Positions 1-8,598 of a stretch of DNA of 64,000 nucleotides are shown piece by piece. The position numbers and the translations under genes were made by a program. This DNA comes from CAZTQN01 sp964615765 (GTDB lineage Bacteria; Planctomycetota; Phycisphaerae; Phycisphaerales; UBA1924). The DNA is taken from the NCBI GenBank assembly GCA_964615765.1, contig CAZTQN010000009.1:59247-123246 (forward strand), in the 5' to 3' direction. The notes under the pieces were generated by a model, which saw only the letters and a program-made list of their open reading frames with translations, was not told the origin of the DNA and searched no databases. Within the stretch, counting starts at the first letter, position 1. Each line of letters starts with the position of its first letter.

Positions 1-971
1 ACGCGGTCCTGTCGCGCGATCTGAAATCCGCGCGGCATGCGCTCCGCGACGCGCAGGCCGCCGCCGGGCTCGACCCGCGCTCGCTCGTGCTCGACCGCGA
101 CACGCCGGGCGATGTCGGCACGCGGATCGACACCGCTCAGGAACATCAGCGGGGCAACGCGGCGGAGGTCGCGATCGCCGCGGGCAAACGGGCCGGCGAA
201 GGCCTGCGCGTGCTGGAAGAAACCGTCAAGACCTTGCCGGGCCGGTCGGACAACGCGGCCGGCGCGTTCAAGGCCCTGCGGTACCGCGTGTACGAACTCG
301 AGAAGCGGGTGCTGGTCCGACTCGGTTCGCCCCGGCGGCGGGCGTGGGGCGTGTGCGTGCTGCTCAGCGAGCACTTGTGCACGCACCACCCGTGGGAGCG
401 CGTCGCGGAACTCGCCATCGAGGGCGGAGCCGCGGCTGTGCAACTGCGCGAGAAGGCGATGGACGGGGGAGAACTGCTGCGACGCGCGCGCCGGCTGGTG
501 GAGATCGCGGGCGGGCGAGCCGCGGTGATCGTCAACGATCGGCCGGACGTCGCCGCGTTGGCGGGGGCCGACGGCGTGCATGTCGGGCAGGGTGATTTGC
601 CCGCGCTGGAAGCACGGCGCATCGTGGGCTTTGACCGGCTGGTGGGCGTGTCGACCTCGAACCTGAGCGAAGCGCGCGCCGCGGCGGACGCGGGGGCCGA
701 CGTGTGCGGCGTGGGCCCGATGTTCCCGACCACGACCAAGCACAAGCCCGTGCTGGCGGGCCCGGCGTATCTGCGGGCGTACCTCGCCGACGAGCGGCTG
801 GCGCGGATCCCGCACCTGGCGATCGGGGGGATCACGCCGGAGAACGTCGGCGAACTGGTCGCGGCGGGCTGCCGCGGGGTCGCGGTTTCGAGTGTGGTGT
901 GCGGGGCGAGGGAGCCGGGGGCGGTGTGTGCGGCGCTGGCGAGTGGAATAGTCGTGGGCAGTACCGATTAG
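1..971 (+). CDS. thiE: Thiamine phosphate synthase with N-terminal extension (5' end outside window)
   Basis: Joins the thiazole phosphate and hydroxymethylpyrimidine pyrophosphate moieties to make thiamine phosphate. The frame is open to the left edge, so the start lies outside; a GTG at 87 is only an internal candidate. The ThiE barrel occupies the last 200 or so residues and shows QLREK, HVGQGDLP, GVSTSN, GVGPMFPTTTK and AIGGITPENV, the substrate-phosphate and pyrophosphate-binding motifs of the family. Ahead of it lie at least 110 helical, charged residues not found in stand-alone ThiE. Many planctomycete ThiE proteins carry such an extension, which I recall as the ThiD2-type domain, but I cannot confirm that match here. 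Translation ends at TAG 969-971. The next gene is of different composition, so no operon is evident downstream. Confidence 0.9.
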   Translation, partial: AVLSRDLKSARHALRDAQAAAGLDPRSLVLDRDTPGDVGTRIDTAQEHQRGNAAEVAIAAGKRAGEGLRVLEETVKTLPGRSDNAAGAFKALRYRVYELEKRVLVRLGSPRRRAWGVCVLLSEHLCTHHPWERVAELAIEGGAAAVQLREKAMDGGELLRRARRLVEIAGGRAAVIVNDRPDVAALAGADGVHVGQGDLPALEARRIVGFDRLVGVSTSNLSEARAAADAGADVCGVGPMFPTTTKHKPVLAGPAYLRAYLADERLARIPHLAIGGITPENVGELVAAGCRGVAVSSVVCGAREPGAVCAALASGIVVGSTD

Positions 972-1156
972 CCTGAGGAGTCACCCGTAGTGCCCGCTAG
1001 ATCATCAGAAGGGTAAGCGCCAACAAGCCCAAATTGCTGGCCATGGCGTCCGGCAATACCGGCTGGAGGCTGGCGTGCTCCTGGAACGCTGATATTGATT
1101 CAAGCCTGGGCAAGGAAGTCCCGCCAAGGCTGGCGTCCCAGTGGCTATACTTTGTC

Positions 1157-2563
1157 ATGCCCCAATCCCCTCCCGGTCTTCTGCAACGCCAAATTCTAGA
1201 GCGGCTAGAAAGCGGCTACACCCGCCCCATGCTAAACGAATGGATACTCCGACTCTTTAGCGATCAAGATATCCGATCCGGAGCAGAGGCACTCCACCCC
1301 AGTATTCGAGAGCTGCTCAACAGCGCTCGCAGTCGCGCCGACGTACCGCCAGATATTCTGGAAACGCTTCTCACCGTATCGCAAATGCCGAACGTGGGAG
1401 GCATCGATCCTAAAGGCAAGAGAATTGTCTTTTTATTAGGCGCAGGCGCGTCTAAGCCTGCACCATCAAACATTCCCGTAACAAAGGAGCTCTTGCGACA
1501 TCTATTCACAAGTGCAGAACGCTCCAATCGCGAGGAGGTGACGCAGGTCGCCGAGTTTTGCAAGAGGCATGAAATTGAGAACATCGAAGATCTGTTGACT
1601 GCCGCACAGGTCGCCACCTTCTGCAGCCGCAATCCGGCAATCCTAAAACTCACTGAGTTTCTGTTGTATCGTGATAATCCGGACGAGCCAGGCAGGAGAT
1701 TTAGGCGGGCGTTTGAGGTGTCGTCCATCGCGCTACTGCAGGACACCTTCCAGATGCTCTTCGCATCACTCTCTGGCATCATGCTCCCTGCAAAGCCGAA
1801 CGCGTGTCACACGGCAATCGCAAGCTTCGCACAGGAAGCATCTGATACAGTATTCATCACTACAAACTACGATCTCTGCATAGACTTAGCGCTGCAGGAG
1901 GCGGGCCACCAGTTTTCATATGGCATCGAGTTCGCCAATCAACCGTCCGTGGGCGGCAGTGCCTCAACCCGGCTGCTGAAACTCCACGGCAGCCTTAACT
2001 GGTTCTACTGCGAAACGTGTCAAAAGGTACAGTTGGTTGATATTACCAAGATGCTTGAAGACTTCGAGCAGGAGCGCTCGCCGTACCCTGTCATTGGCGT
2101 GTGCAAGACATGTAGCGGGCAACGCCGCGGCATGGCAGTTCCTCCCCTGGCGATGAAGTTCGACTTCTTTCCACCCTTAACGCCGCTGATTAACGCTGCA
2201 GAGCAGGCGTTCAATAATGCCGACCTCGTCGTGGCAATTGGCTTTTCATTTGCCGATGCGGATCTGTACATTTCTCGAATGATTAGCAAGGCACTTCAGG
2301 CAAAGCCCGCCCAGCAACTGATCATCGTCGACCCCTCCAGCGACGTGGCCGACCGCGTTCAGCGGCGACTCACAAGGGCCACTCCCGGGTTTAGCGCAGA
2401 GCGCGTCCGTAGAATCCCCGGCGACTGCGCGGAACTTGTACCGCGATTTCTCTCTGGAGAGCTTAGAGACTCTGATAAGCCGAACGGCATCCTTGTAGAT
2501 TCCGAAATCAAGATTCGCTCAAAATCTCACGAATCGTCACTAAAGCATGTTCGTGTTCGATAA
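1157..2563 (+). CDS. SIR2-domain protein (stand-alone, likely NAD-acting, possible defence gene)
   Basis: About 468 residues. A SIR2-like Rossmann core starts near residue 90 with FLLGAGAS (residues about 91-98), followed by TTNYD near 235, the presumed catalytic histidine in KLHGSLNW near 277, a zinc-ribbon-like pair (CETC, then CKTC about 30 residues later), and GFSFADADLY. These are hallmarks of the SIR2_2 group, many members of which cleave NAD+ in phage defence; that role is inference. The first 90 residues match nothing I recognise. Start choice is uncertain: ATG 1157 has no good ribosome site but has TATACT at 1146-1151 just before it, so a leaderless message is possible; ATG 1043 and TTG 1034 are in-frame alternatives. 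Base composition is clearly lower in G+C than the neighbours (33 of 60 in 1441-1500), which suggests acquisition by transfer. Confidence 0.85.
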   Translation: MPQSPPGLLQRQILERLESGYTRPMLNEWILRLFSDQDIRSGAEALHPSIRELLNSARSRADVPPDILETLLTVSQMPNVGGIDPKGKRIVFLLGAGASKPAPSNIPVTKELLRHLFTSAERSNREEVTQVAEFCKRHEIENIEDLLTAAQVATFCSRNPAILKLTEFLLYRDNPDEPGRRFRRAFEVSSIALLQDTFQMLFASLSGIMLPAKPNACHTAIASFAQEASDTVFITTNYDLCIDLALQEAGHQFSYGIEFANQPSVGGSASTRLLKLHGSLNWFYCETCQKVQLVDITKMLEDFEQERSPYPVIGVCKTCSGQRRGMAVPPLAMKFDFFPPLTPLINAAEQAFNNADLVVAIGFSFADADLYISRMISKALQAKPAQQLIIVDPSSDVADRVQRRLTRATPGFSAERVRRIPGDCAELVPRFLSGELRDSDKPNGILVDSEIKIRSKSHESSLKHVRVR

Positions 2564-2635
2564 TCGATAAATCAACACGGTGACGCCGAACCGCGGTTGC
2601 GCGATCGTGCCGAAGTTTACTGCACATCCAAGCTG

Positions 2636-3730
2636 TCACTTTTTCTCCACCAGCGCCTTCGCCCCCGCATGCCCAAGGCCCGCGGCTTGTTTGGCGAAAC
2701 GCTTAGACGCGTCGGCGTCGCCGGCGCGCTGGGCCCATAGGGCGGCTTGGTACGCGATCTCGGCGTCGCCGGGTTGGGCGGCGGCGGCCTGGGCGTACAT
2801 CGCCGCCGCGTCGGTTGGGCGGCGCAGCAGGCCGTAGCTCTCCGCCGTCAGCGCCAAGACCGGCGTCTGCGCACGGGTGGCGGCGTCGAGCGATGTCAGC
2901 AGCGCGAGGGCCTTGTCGGCGTCGCCGGTGCGGTTGAGCGCGCGGGCTTCGACGACGCGCCACCGCCCCGCTTCGGGCTGGAGCGTGCGGGCTTTCTCGA
3001 TGTGCTGCAGCGCCAGGCGGGCGTTGTTGCGGCGGAGTTCGATCTCGGCGAGCGTGCCCCAGGCCTCGGGCCCGTCGGGCTTGAGTTTCGCCGCACGGAG
3101 CAGGCTGGCGACCGCCTCGGCGTCGTTGCCCGTGCGGGCCTGCACCATGCCGAGGAACAGGGGGAAGCGGGCGTCGGCGGGGTCGAGCGTTTGCGCGGTG
3201 GCGTAGTGCTCAACGGCGCGTTCGGAGAGGCCGGCCTGGGTGGCGGCGGTGCCGGCTTCGAAGTGGAGGGCCGCGCCCGCCGGGTTGCGGGTCACACCGC
3301 CCGCGCCGTCGCTGGCGGGGCGGGCGTCGGCGCCGGCGATCGCGATGGCGGCCTGGTACTGCTCGTACGCGTCCTTGGGCTGGTTCAAGCCGAAATAGGC
3401 CTGCGCGAGCGCGACGCGGACGCCCTGGTCTTCCGCGGCGGGCCCCTCGGCGTCGGCGAGCGGGCGGAGGAGTTTGACGACCTCGTTGAACTGGCCGGCG
3501 CGCTGGAAGTTCGCGGATTTCTCGAGAGCCGCGGCGATGCTGGGCCCGCTGGCCGCCGGGACGCCGGTGGATGACGTCGCGCCGGCGGTGTGGCGGGCCT
3601 CGGCCTGACGCGGGCCGCGGAGCGCGTCGGGCAGGAGCACGACGCCCCCGACGACGAGCGCGGCGGCCAAGCCGCAGGCCAGGGCGAGCATGGGGGCGTT
3701 CTGACGCAGGCGATCGGCGGGGGCAGACAT
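2636..3730 (-). CDS. Membrane-anchored TPR protein
   Basis: 364 residues. One hydrophobic segment (residues about 14-35, ALACGLAAALVVGGVVLL) acts as an N-terminal anchor. It is followed by an Ala/Pro/Ser-rich linker and then by some six to seven tetratricopeptide-like helical pairs from residue 70 to the end, for instance the units around HYATAQTLDPADARFPLFLG and AALWAQRAGDADASKRFAKQ. TPR arrays hold partner proteins; no catalytic motif is present, so the likely role is a scaffold facing the periplasm. The gene diverges from valS across 160 bases. No Shine-Dalgarno is seen ahead of the ATG at 3730. The partner cannot be read from the context. Confidence 0.85.
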   Translation of the reverse strand: MSAPADRLRQNAPMLALACGLAAALVVGGVVLLPDALRGPRQAEARHTAGATSSTGVPAASGPSIAAALEKSANFQRAGQFNEVVKLLRPLADAEGPAAEDQGVRVALAQAYFGLNQPKDAYEQYQAAIAIAGADARPASDGAGGVTRNPAGAALHFEAGTAATQAGLSERAVEHYATAQTLDPADARFPLFLGMVQARTGNDAEAVASLLRAAKLKPDGPEAWGTLAEIELRRNNARLALQHIEKARTLQPEAGRWRVVEARALNRTGDADKALALLTSLDAATRAQTPVLALTAESYGLLRRPTDAAAMYAQAAAAQPGDAEIAYQAALWAQRAGDADASKRFAKQAAGLGHAGAKALVEKK

Positions 3731-3890
3731 CGGGGGAGTTTATCGAACCCGGAGGCGGGGCTCATCAGCGTGGCGCGGCGGGCAAACGCAAAGCGTTCGG
3801 CTCCCGGTCGGAGCGTGGGCGTCTCCATACACTCGACCGCTGCGTCTTCACGTCCTCTAGCCGCGTTGTCTCCCCTTCAGCGACCAAGCG

Positions 3891-6800
3891 ATGTCGAACA
3901 CACCGAACCCAACCGCCCCGTCCGCGGCGAGCCCCGCCGGGCCCTCGCTCCCCAAGACCTATCAGCCGTCGTCGACGGAGCCGGCGGTTCGGGCGCGGTG
4001 GGACGCGTCGGGCGCGTTTCACCCGGACCCGGCCCGTGTGCTGAAAGGCGAGGCCAAGCCGTTCTGCGTGCTGATCCCGCCGCCGAATGTGACGGGGGCG
4101 CTGCACCTCGGGCACGCGCTGAACAACACGCTGCAGGACATCCTGACGCGCTCGCACCGGATGAAGGGGTTCGAGACGCTGTGGATGCCGGGGACCGACC
4201 ACGCGGGGATCGCGACGCAGGCGGTCGTCGAGCGCCGGCTGCGGAAGGAGGGCAAGCTCAAGGGCGCGCTGAAGGAGGCGATGACGCGCGACGAGTTTGT
4301 CGGGCAGGTGCAGGTGTGGAAGGACGAGTACGAGGCGCGGATCACGGGGCAGCTCAAGGCGATGGGCTGCTCGTGCGACTTTGCGCGGCAGCGGTTCACG
4401 ATGGACGACATCTGCGCAAGGGCCGTGCGCGAGGCGTTCTTCCGCCTGTTCAAGGACGGCCTGATCTACCGCGGCAAGCGGCTGGTGAACTGGGACCCGG
4501 TGCTGCAGACCGCGGTCGCCGACGATGAGTGCTACGACGAAGAACTCGATTCGTTCTTCTACTACCTGCGGTACCCGCTGGTGCATCAGAAGGTGAAGGA
4601 CGCCGCCGGGCAGGTGCAGCCGGTGACGTGGAACGAACTCGTGACGCGCGGCTATCCCGGCGCGGGCGAGCACCCGGGCGAGCAGCAGGCGTGGGTGACG
4701 GTCGCGACGACGCGCCCGGAGACGTATCTCGGCGATACCGCCGTCGCGATCAACCCGAAGGACCCGCGCGCCAAGGCGCTCCGCGGCTTGATGGCCGAGC
4801 TGCCGCTGATCGGGCGCGTGATCCCGATCGTCGAGGACGACTACGTGGTGCTGCCCGCGCACCTGCAGGAAGATCCGGAAGCGGCCAAGAGCGACCCGAA
4901 GGCGGTGTTCGCGACGGGGTTCTTGAAGGTTACGCCGGCGCACGACCCGAACGACTACGAGATCGGTCAGCGGCACAACCTGGCGATGATCAACGTGATG
5001 GCGCCGGACGCGACCATCAGCGACAAGCACGGGTGGTCGAACGCGGCGGAAGTGCGCGGGGCCCACATGCTCGTGGGCAAAGGCCGCGAGGAGGCCCGCA
5101 AGATCGTGATCGCGGAGTTCAAGGCCCGCTCGATCGGCGACAGCGGGTACTTGTACTTCGAAGGGTCCAAGCCGTATCGGCACAGCGTGAAGCACAGCGA
5201 CCGCAGCAAGGCGATCGTCGAGCCGTACTTGAGCGACCAGTGGTTCGTGAAGGTGACGGACGATCGGCTGGCGGGGAGTGCGAACCGGGCGCTGGTGAGG
5301 GAGCAGAGGAGTGAAAATGGCCAAATGGCGAATGGCCAAATGGCAAATTCGGAGCCCACGGATGGGCAGCTGCGGTTCTACCCCGCGCGGTACGCGAAGA
5401 TGTACGAGCAGTGGCACGACAACATCCGCGACTGGTGCATCTCGCGGCAGCTCTGGTGGGGGCATCGGATTCCGGTGTGGAGCGTGCGGCAGGAGTCTGA
5501 CCAGCGGCCGCCGATGTCACTTGGGTTGACGACGACACTGCAGTCGTGGCAGAACGATGGCCGAGTTGTGTGGACGACCGCCTACGTTGCTTCAGGATCC
5601 GAGCACACCCAGCAGCACAGCGTGTGCGTGCGCGACGAGCGGGATACGGACGTCATCCGCGCTCTCGAGAGCGAAGGTTTCGTGCGCGATCCCGACGTCC
5701 TCGATACCTGGTTCTCCTCCGCCCTCTGGCCGCTGTCGACGCTCGGGTGGCCCGAGCCGTCGCAGTCCGCGCTGACCAACGGCCTCCTGCAAGCCTTCAA
5801 CCCGACGTCCGTGCTCTCAACCGCGCGCGAGATCATCACGCTGTGGGTCAGCCGCATGGTGATGATGAACCGGTACCTGCTGGGCGAGGGCGCCGGCCCC
5901 GTCCCCTTCCGCGACGTGTTCATCCACGCCGTCGTGCAGGACGGCGAGGGCAAGCGCATGTCCAAGTCCGCCGGCAACGGCGTCGACCCGCTGGACATCA
6001 TCGATTCGCACGGGGCCGACGCGCTCCGCTTCACGCTCTGCCAGATGGCCACCAGCACCCAGGACGTGCGCATGCCCGTGGTGCTCGACGCGACCACCGG
6101 CAAGAACACCTCCCCCAAGTTCGACCTCGGGCGCAACCTCTGCAACAAACTCTGGAACGCGGCCCGCTTCACGCTCTCGATCTTCGAACGTGCCGCGGCG
6201 AGCCCCGATCCTTCTTCATCCACCGCTTCGCCGCTTTCCCTGGTCGACCGCTGGATGCTCTCGCGCCTGGCGACGACCGTGCGCGAGGTCGATCGCGCGC
6301 TGGCGAACTACGAGTTCGCCGACTACGCCGAGAGCGTGTACAAGCTGCTGTGGTGGGATTTCTGCGACTGGTACCTGGAGGCGATCAAGCCGACGGCGGA
6401 CAAGTCCGAATCGCAGCGGGCCGTGCTCGCGCACGCGCTGGAGGTGATCCTGCGCCTGCTGCACCCGGTCGCGCCGTTCATCACGGAGGCCATCTTCGAG
6501 CAGGTCCGCGCGATCAAGACGCCGACGCTCGCGGGCGTAACGCTGTCTCCGCCCCGCGGCGGCGGGCTGCTGTGCACCGCTGGGTGGCCGGCGCTCGACG
6601 CGTCACTGATCGACCCCGCGGCGGAGGCCGAGTTCGAGCGTCTGCGCGATCTGATCAACCAGATCCGCAACGTCCGATCGGAGCACCAGGTGCCGCCCAA
6701 GCGGAAGGTGACGCTGCACGCCTCACGCGGCATCATCGAGCAGATGGCCCGGGCCCCGATGCTGGTCGAGACGCTCGCCGGGCTGGAGGCGGTGGTCGAG

Positions 6801-7097
6801 ATGGGCGGCGCAGCCGCCGATTCGGGCGGGGCGTCGGTCGCGTTCCGAGCGGCGGGCGAAGAACTGCGCCTCTCGAACCTCGCCGACGCCATCGACGCCG
6901 GCGCCGAACGCGATCGCCTGGGGAAACAGCTCGAGCAACTGCGCAAGAGTGAAACCGCGCTGGCCGGCCGCTTGAATAACCCGGGGTACGCCGAGCGGGC
7001 CCCGGCCAAACTCGTGGAAGAGTCCAAGGCCCAACTGGCGAAGATCCGCGGGGAGATCGCGGCGATCGAGGAGCGGTTGAAAGGTCTGCCGGCATGA
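3891..7097 (+). CDS. valS: Valine--tRNA ligase
   Basis: 1068 residues, class I aminoacyl-tRNA synthetase that charges tRNA-Val in the cytoplasm. The HIGH-type signature is HLGH in PPPNVTGALHLGH (about residues 62-74). The second signature is RMSKS in GKRMSKSAGNG near residue 690, where family members more often have KMSKS. The WCISRQLWWGHRIP block and the editing-domain motif TTRPETYLGDTAVAI are intact, as is the C-terminal coiled coil (about 1005-1065). The protein is longer than typical enzymes of about 900 residues. One cause is an odd insert near residues 468-490, encoded by a short tandem repeat (separate entry). Another is a serine/proline linker near residue 770. The frame is unbroken, so the insert appears tolerated. 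The stop overlaps the next start (ATGA, 7094-7097), implying translational coupling to the lipoprotein gene. Confidence 0.97.
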   Translation: MSNTPNPTAPSAASPAGPSLPKTYQPSSTEPAVRARWDASGAFHPDPARVLKGEAKPFCVLIPPPNVTGALHLGHALNNTLQDILTRSHRMKGFETLWMPGTDHAGIATQAVVERRLRKEGKLKGALKEAMTRDEFVGQVQVWKDEYEARITGQLKAMGCSCDFARQRFTMDDICARAVREAFFRLFKDGLIYRGKRLVNWDPVLQTAVADDECYDEELDSFFYYLRYPLVHQKVKDAAGQVQPVTWNELVTRGYPGAGEHPGEQQAWVTVATTRPETYLGDTAVAINPKDPRAKALRGLMAELPLIGRVIPIVEDDYVVLPAHLQEDPEAAKSDPKAVFATGFLKVTPAHDPNDYEIGQRHNLAMINVMAPDATISDKHGWSNAAEVRGAHMLVGKGREEARKIVIAEFKARSIGDSGYLYFEGSKPYRHSVKHSDRSKAIVEPYLSDQWFVKVTDDRLAGSANRALVREQRSENGQMANGQMANSEPTDGQLRFYPARYAKMYEQWHDNIRDWCISRQLWWGHRIPVWSVRQESDQRPPMSLGLTTTLQSWQNDGRVVWTTAYVASGSEHTQQHSVCVRDERDTDVIRALESEGFVRDPDVLDTWFSSALWPLSTLGWPEPSQSALTNGLLQAFNPTSVLSTAREIITLWVSRMVMMNRYLLGEGAGPVPFRDVFIHAVVQDGEGKRMSKSAGNGVDPLDIIDSHGADALRFTLCQMATSTQDVRMPVVLDATTGKNTSPKFDLGRNLCNKLWNAARFTLSIFERAAASPDPSSSTASPLSLVDRWMLSRLATTVREVDRALANYEFADYAESVYKLLWWDFCDWYLEAIKPTADKSESQRAVLAHALEVILRLLHPVAPFITEAIFEQVRAIKTPTLAGVTLSPPRGGGLLCTAGWPALDASLIDPAAEAEFERLRDLINQIRNVRSEHQVPPKRKVTLHASRGIIEQMARAPMLVETLAGLEAVVEMGGAAADSGGASVAFRAAGEELRLSNLADAIDAGAERDRLGKQLEQLRKSETALAGRLNNPGYAERAPAKLVEESKAQLAKIRGEIAAIEERLKGLPA
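5313..5350. repeat. AAATGGC-type short tandem repeat inside valS
   Basis: ATGGC recurs at spacings of 8, 7 and 8 bases within AAATGGCC/GAATGGCC-type units. In frame it encodes NGQMANGQMAN, sequence that has no counterpart in ValS proteins and lies just before the conserved LRFYPARY..MYEQW region. The length keeps the reading frame and no stop is introduced. Confidence 0.85.
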
Positions 7098-8323
7098 AGC
7101 GCGATGGTGGGTCGTGGGCGGGTGCGAGGCTGAGGCGGGCCGGCGCGGCGGCGTCGTGCGCGATGCTGGTCGCCGCCCTCGCGGGCATGGCGACGCTGTC
7201 CGCGTGCTCGTCGGAATCATCCGGCAGTGCGGCCCGCTCGCCCCGAAGCAGCGCGGCGAGCACCGCGGGACCCAACCCGCGCGACGCGTCAACGCCGGCC
7301 CGTGACGCCGGCACCCCGGCCGGCGCCGCGGCGACGCCCAGCGTGCGCACGCCGATCGAGATCCGCCCGGAGCCCGAGTCGGTCGAGGACTGGTCGTTCA
7401 ACGGGAAGCCCGGGCGGCTGATCACCACGCCGCACTACCGCGTGTTCACGACCCAGCCGCGGGAGAACGTCACGTCGCGCCTGCCGCTGTTTCTCGAGTC
7501 GGCCCTGGAGCATTACCGCGTCGCGATCACGGGCGAGGACGCGCCGCTGCCGTACCCGTCGGAGCGGCTGGATACGTACATCCTCAGCAGCAAGGGCGAC
7601 TGGGAACTGCTGGCGCGGCAACTGCTGGGCTCGCAGGCCGAGCCGTTCCTGAACATCCGCCGCGGCGGGTTCGCGTACAACGGGCGGGCTCTGCTGTTCG
7701 ACCTGGGCACGTTCGACACGCTCGCCGTCACCGCCCACGAGGGCTGGCACCAGTACACGCAACGCACGTTCCGCTCCGGCCTGCCGATCTGGATGGAAGA
7801 AGGCCTGGCGACGTACATGGAAGGGCACCGCTGGTCGGGGCGTGGCGGGCGGGCCACGTTTATGCCTTGGGCCAATGTCGAACGCTTCGACCAACTCCGG
7901 CGCTCGACGGCGCGCGGGCAACTGCTCCCGCTGCGCGACCTCCTGGCGGCCCGCCCGCAGGAACTGATCTCGGCGACCTCGACCGGCCCCGGGCTCACGT
8001 ATTACGCCCAGGTCTGGGCCCTCACGCACTTCCTGATGGAAGGCGAGAACGGGAAGTACCGCGAGAGCCTGCAGCGTCTGGTGCGCGACGCGGCGAGCGG
8101 GGCGATGGAGCGGACCGTCTCGCGCAAACTGAACAACCCCAGGGCCGGCCGCGCGCTGGGGGCCCGCGTCGGACCCGCCGTGTTCATCGCCTACTTCAAT
8201 GAGGACCTAACGGCGGTACAGGACGAGTTCGACCGGTTTGTGCAGTCGGTCGTCGCGACCGGCTCGCGGCAACGGATCGTGGCCGGCGAATCGCCGCTGG
8301 CGGCGAGTGCGGCGGGGCGGTAA
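7094..8323 (+). CDS. Lipoprotein with gluzincin-like peptidase domain (DUF1570 type)
   Basis: 409 residues. A signal peptide ends in a lipobox (ATLSAC), so the mature protein should be lipid-anchored, and an Ala/Ser/Pro-rich spacer follows. The domain carries HEGWH in VTAHEGWHQYTQ, an HExxH zinc-binding motif. Twenty residues on is WMEEGLATYMEG, which supplies the typical distal glutamate. This arrangement matches the DUF1570 proteins common in planctomycetes, whose substrates are unknown. The start overlaps the valS stop by four bases, so the two are probably co-transcribed although nothing links their functions. The downstream side is occupied by short tandem repeats. Confidence 0.88.
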   Translation: MKRDGGSWAGARLRRAGAAASCAMLVAALAGMATLSACSSESSGSAARSPRSSAASTAGPNPRDASTPARDAGTPAGAAATPSVRTPIEIRPEPESVEDWSFNGKPGRLITTPHYRVFTTQPRENVTSRLPLFLESALEHYRVAITGEDAPLPYPSERLDTYILSSKGDWELLARQLLGSQAEPFLNIRRGGFAYNGRALLFDLGTFDTLAVTAHEGWHQYTQRTFRSGLPIWMEEGLATYMEGHRWSGRGGRATFMPWANVERFDQLRRSTARGQLLPLRDLLAARPQELISATSTGPGLTYYAQVWALTHFLMEGENGKYRESLQRLVRDAASGAMERTVSRKLNNPRAGRALGARVGPAVFIAYFNEDLTAVQDEFDRFVQSVVATGSRQRIVAGESPLAASAAGR

Positions 8324-8330
8324 GGCGGGG

Positions 8331-8402
8331 AAGTGGCGGAGTGGCGGAGTGATTGTCGCCGAATCCCGAATCCCGTTTCCCGCTTCCCGTCCTCCCGCTT
8401 CC
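8331..8402. repeat. Two adjoining short tandem repeats (RAGTGGCG and GAATCCC types)
   Basis: 8331-8352 holds three octamer units of the form RAGTGGCG. 8361-8402 holds heptamers GAATCCC, GAATCCC, GTTTCCC, GCTTCCC and a decayed remainder. They start eight bases after the stop of the lipoprotein gene and fill part of the 275-base gap before the amylase gene. The same unit families recur elsewhere in the window. Confidence 0.85.
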
Positions 8403-8598
8403 ACCCCCCTCCCCACCACCACGTCCGAATACTCCCGGTCCCCGCGGGCGAAACGTCCGCGAACGGTGGTGGTTTTCTCCCCGGTTGGCAGTATGGTTGT
8501 CCGTCTTGTGTGCTGAATAGCCGTTCCGGCGTCCGCCGGCGGCCGACAGTTCGGAGCGGTGGGCCCGCGGCCCGCCTTCGACAGCGGAGTGTGTGTGC

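Noticed and set aside
1157..2563. Protein-deacetylase sirtuin (CobB) for the SIR2 gene
   Set aside because: The length, the 90-residue N-terminal region and the TTNYD/LHGSLNW form fit the SIR2_2 group better than CobB, which is a compact 240-residue enzyme.
972..2640. Attachment-site direct repeats flanking the SIR2 gene
   Set aside because: I compared both flanks by eye and found no matching repeat of useful length, nor an integrase or tRNA.
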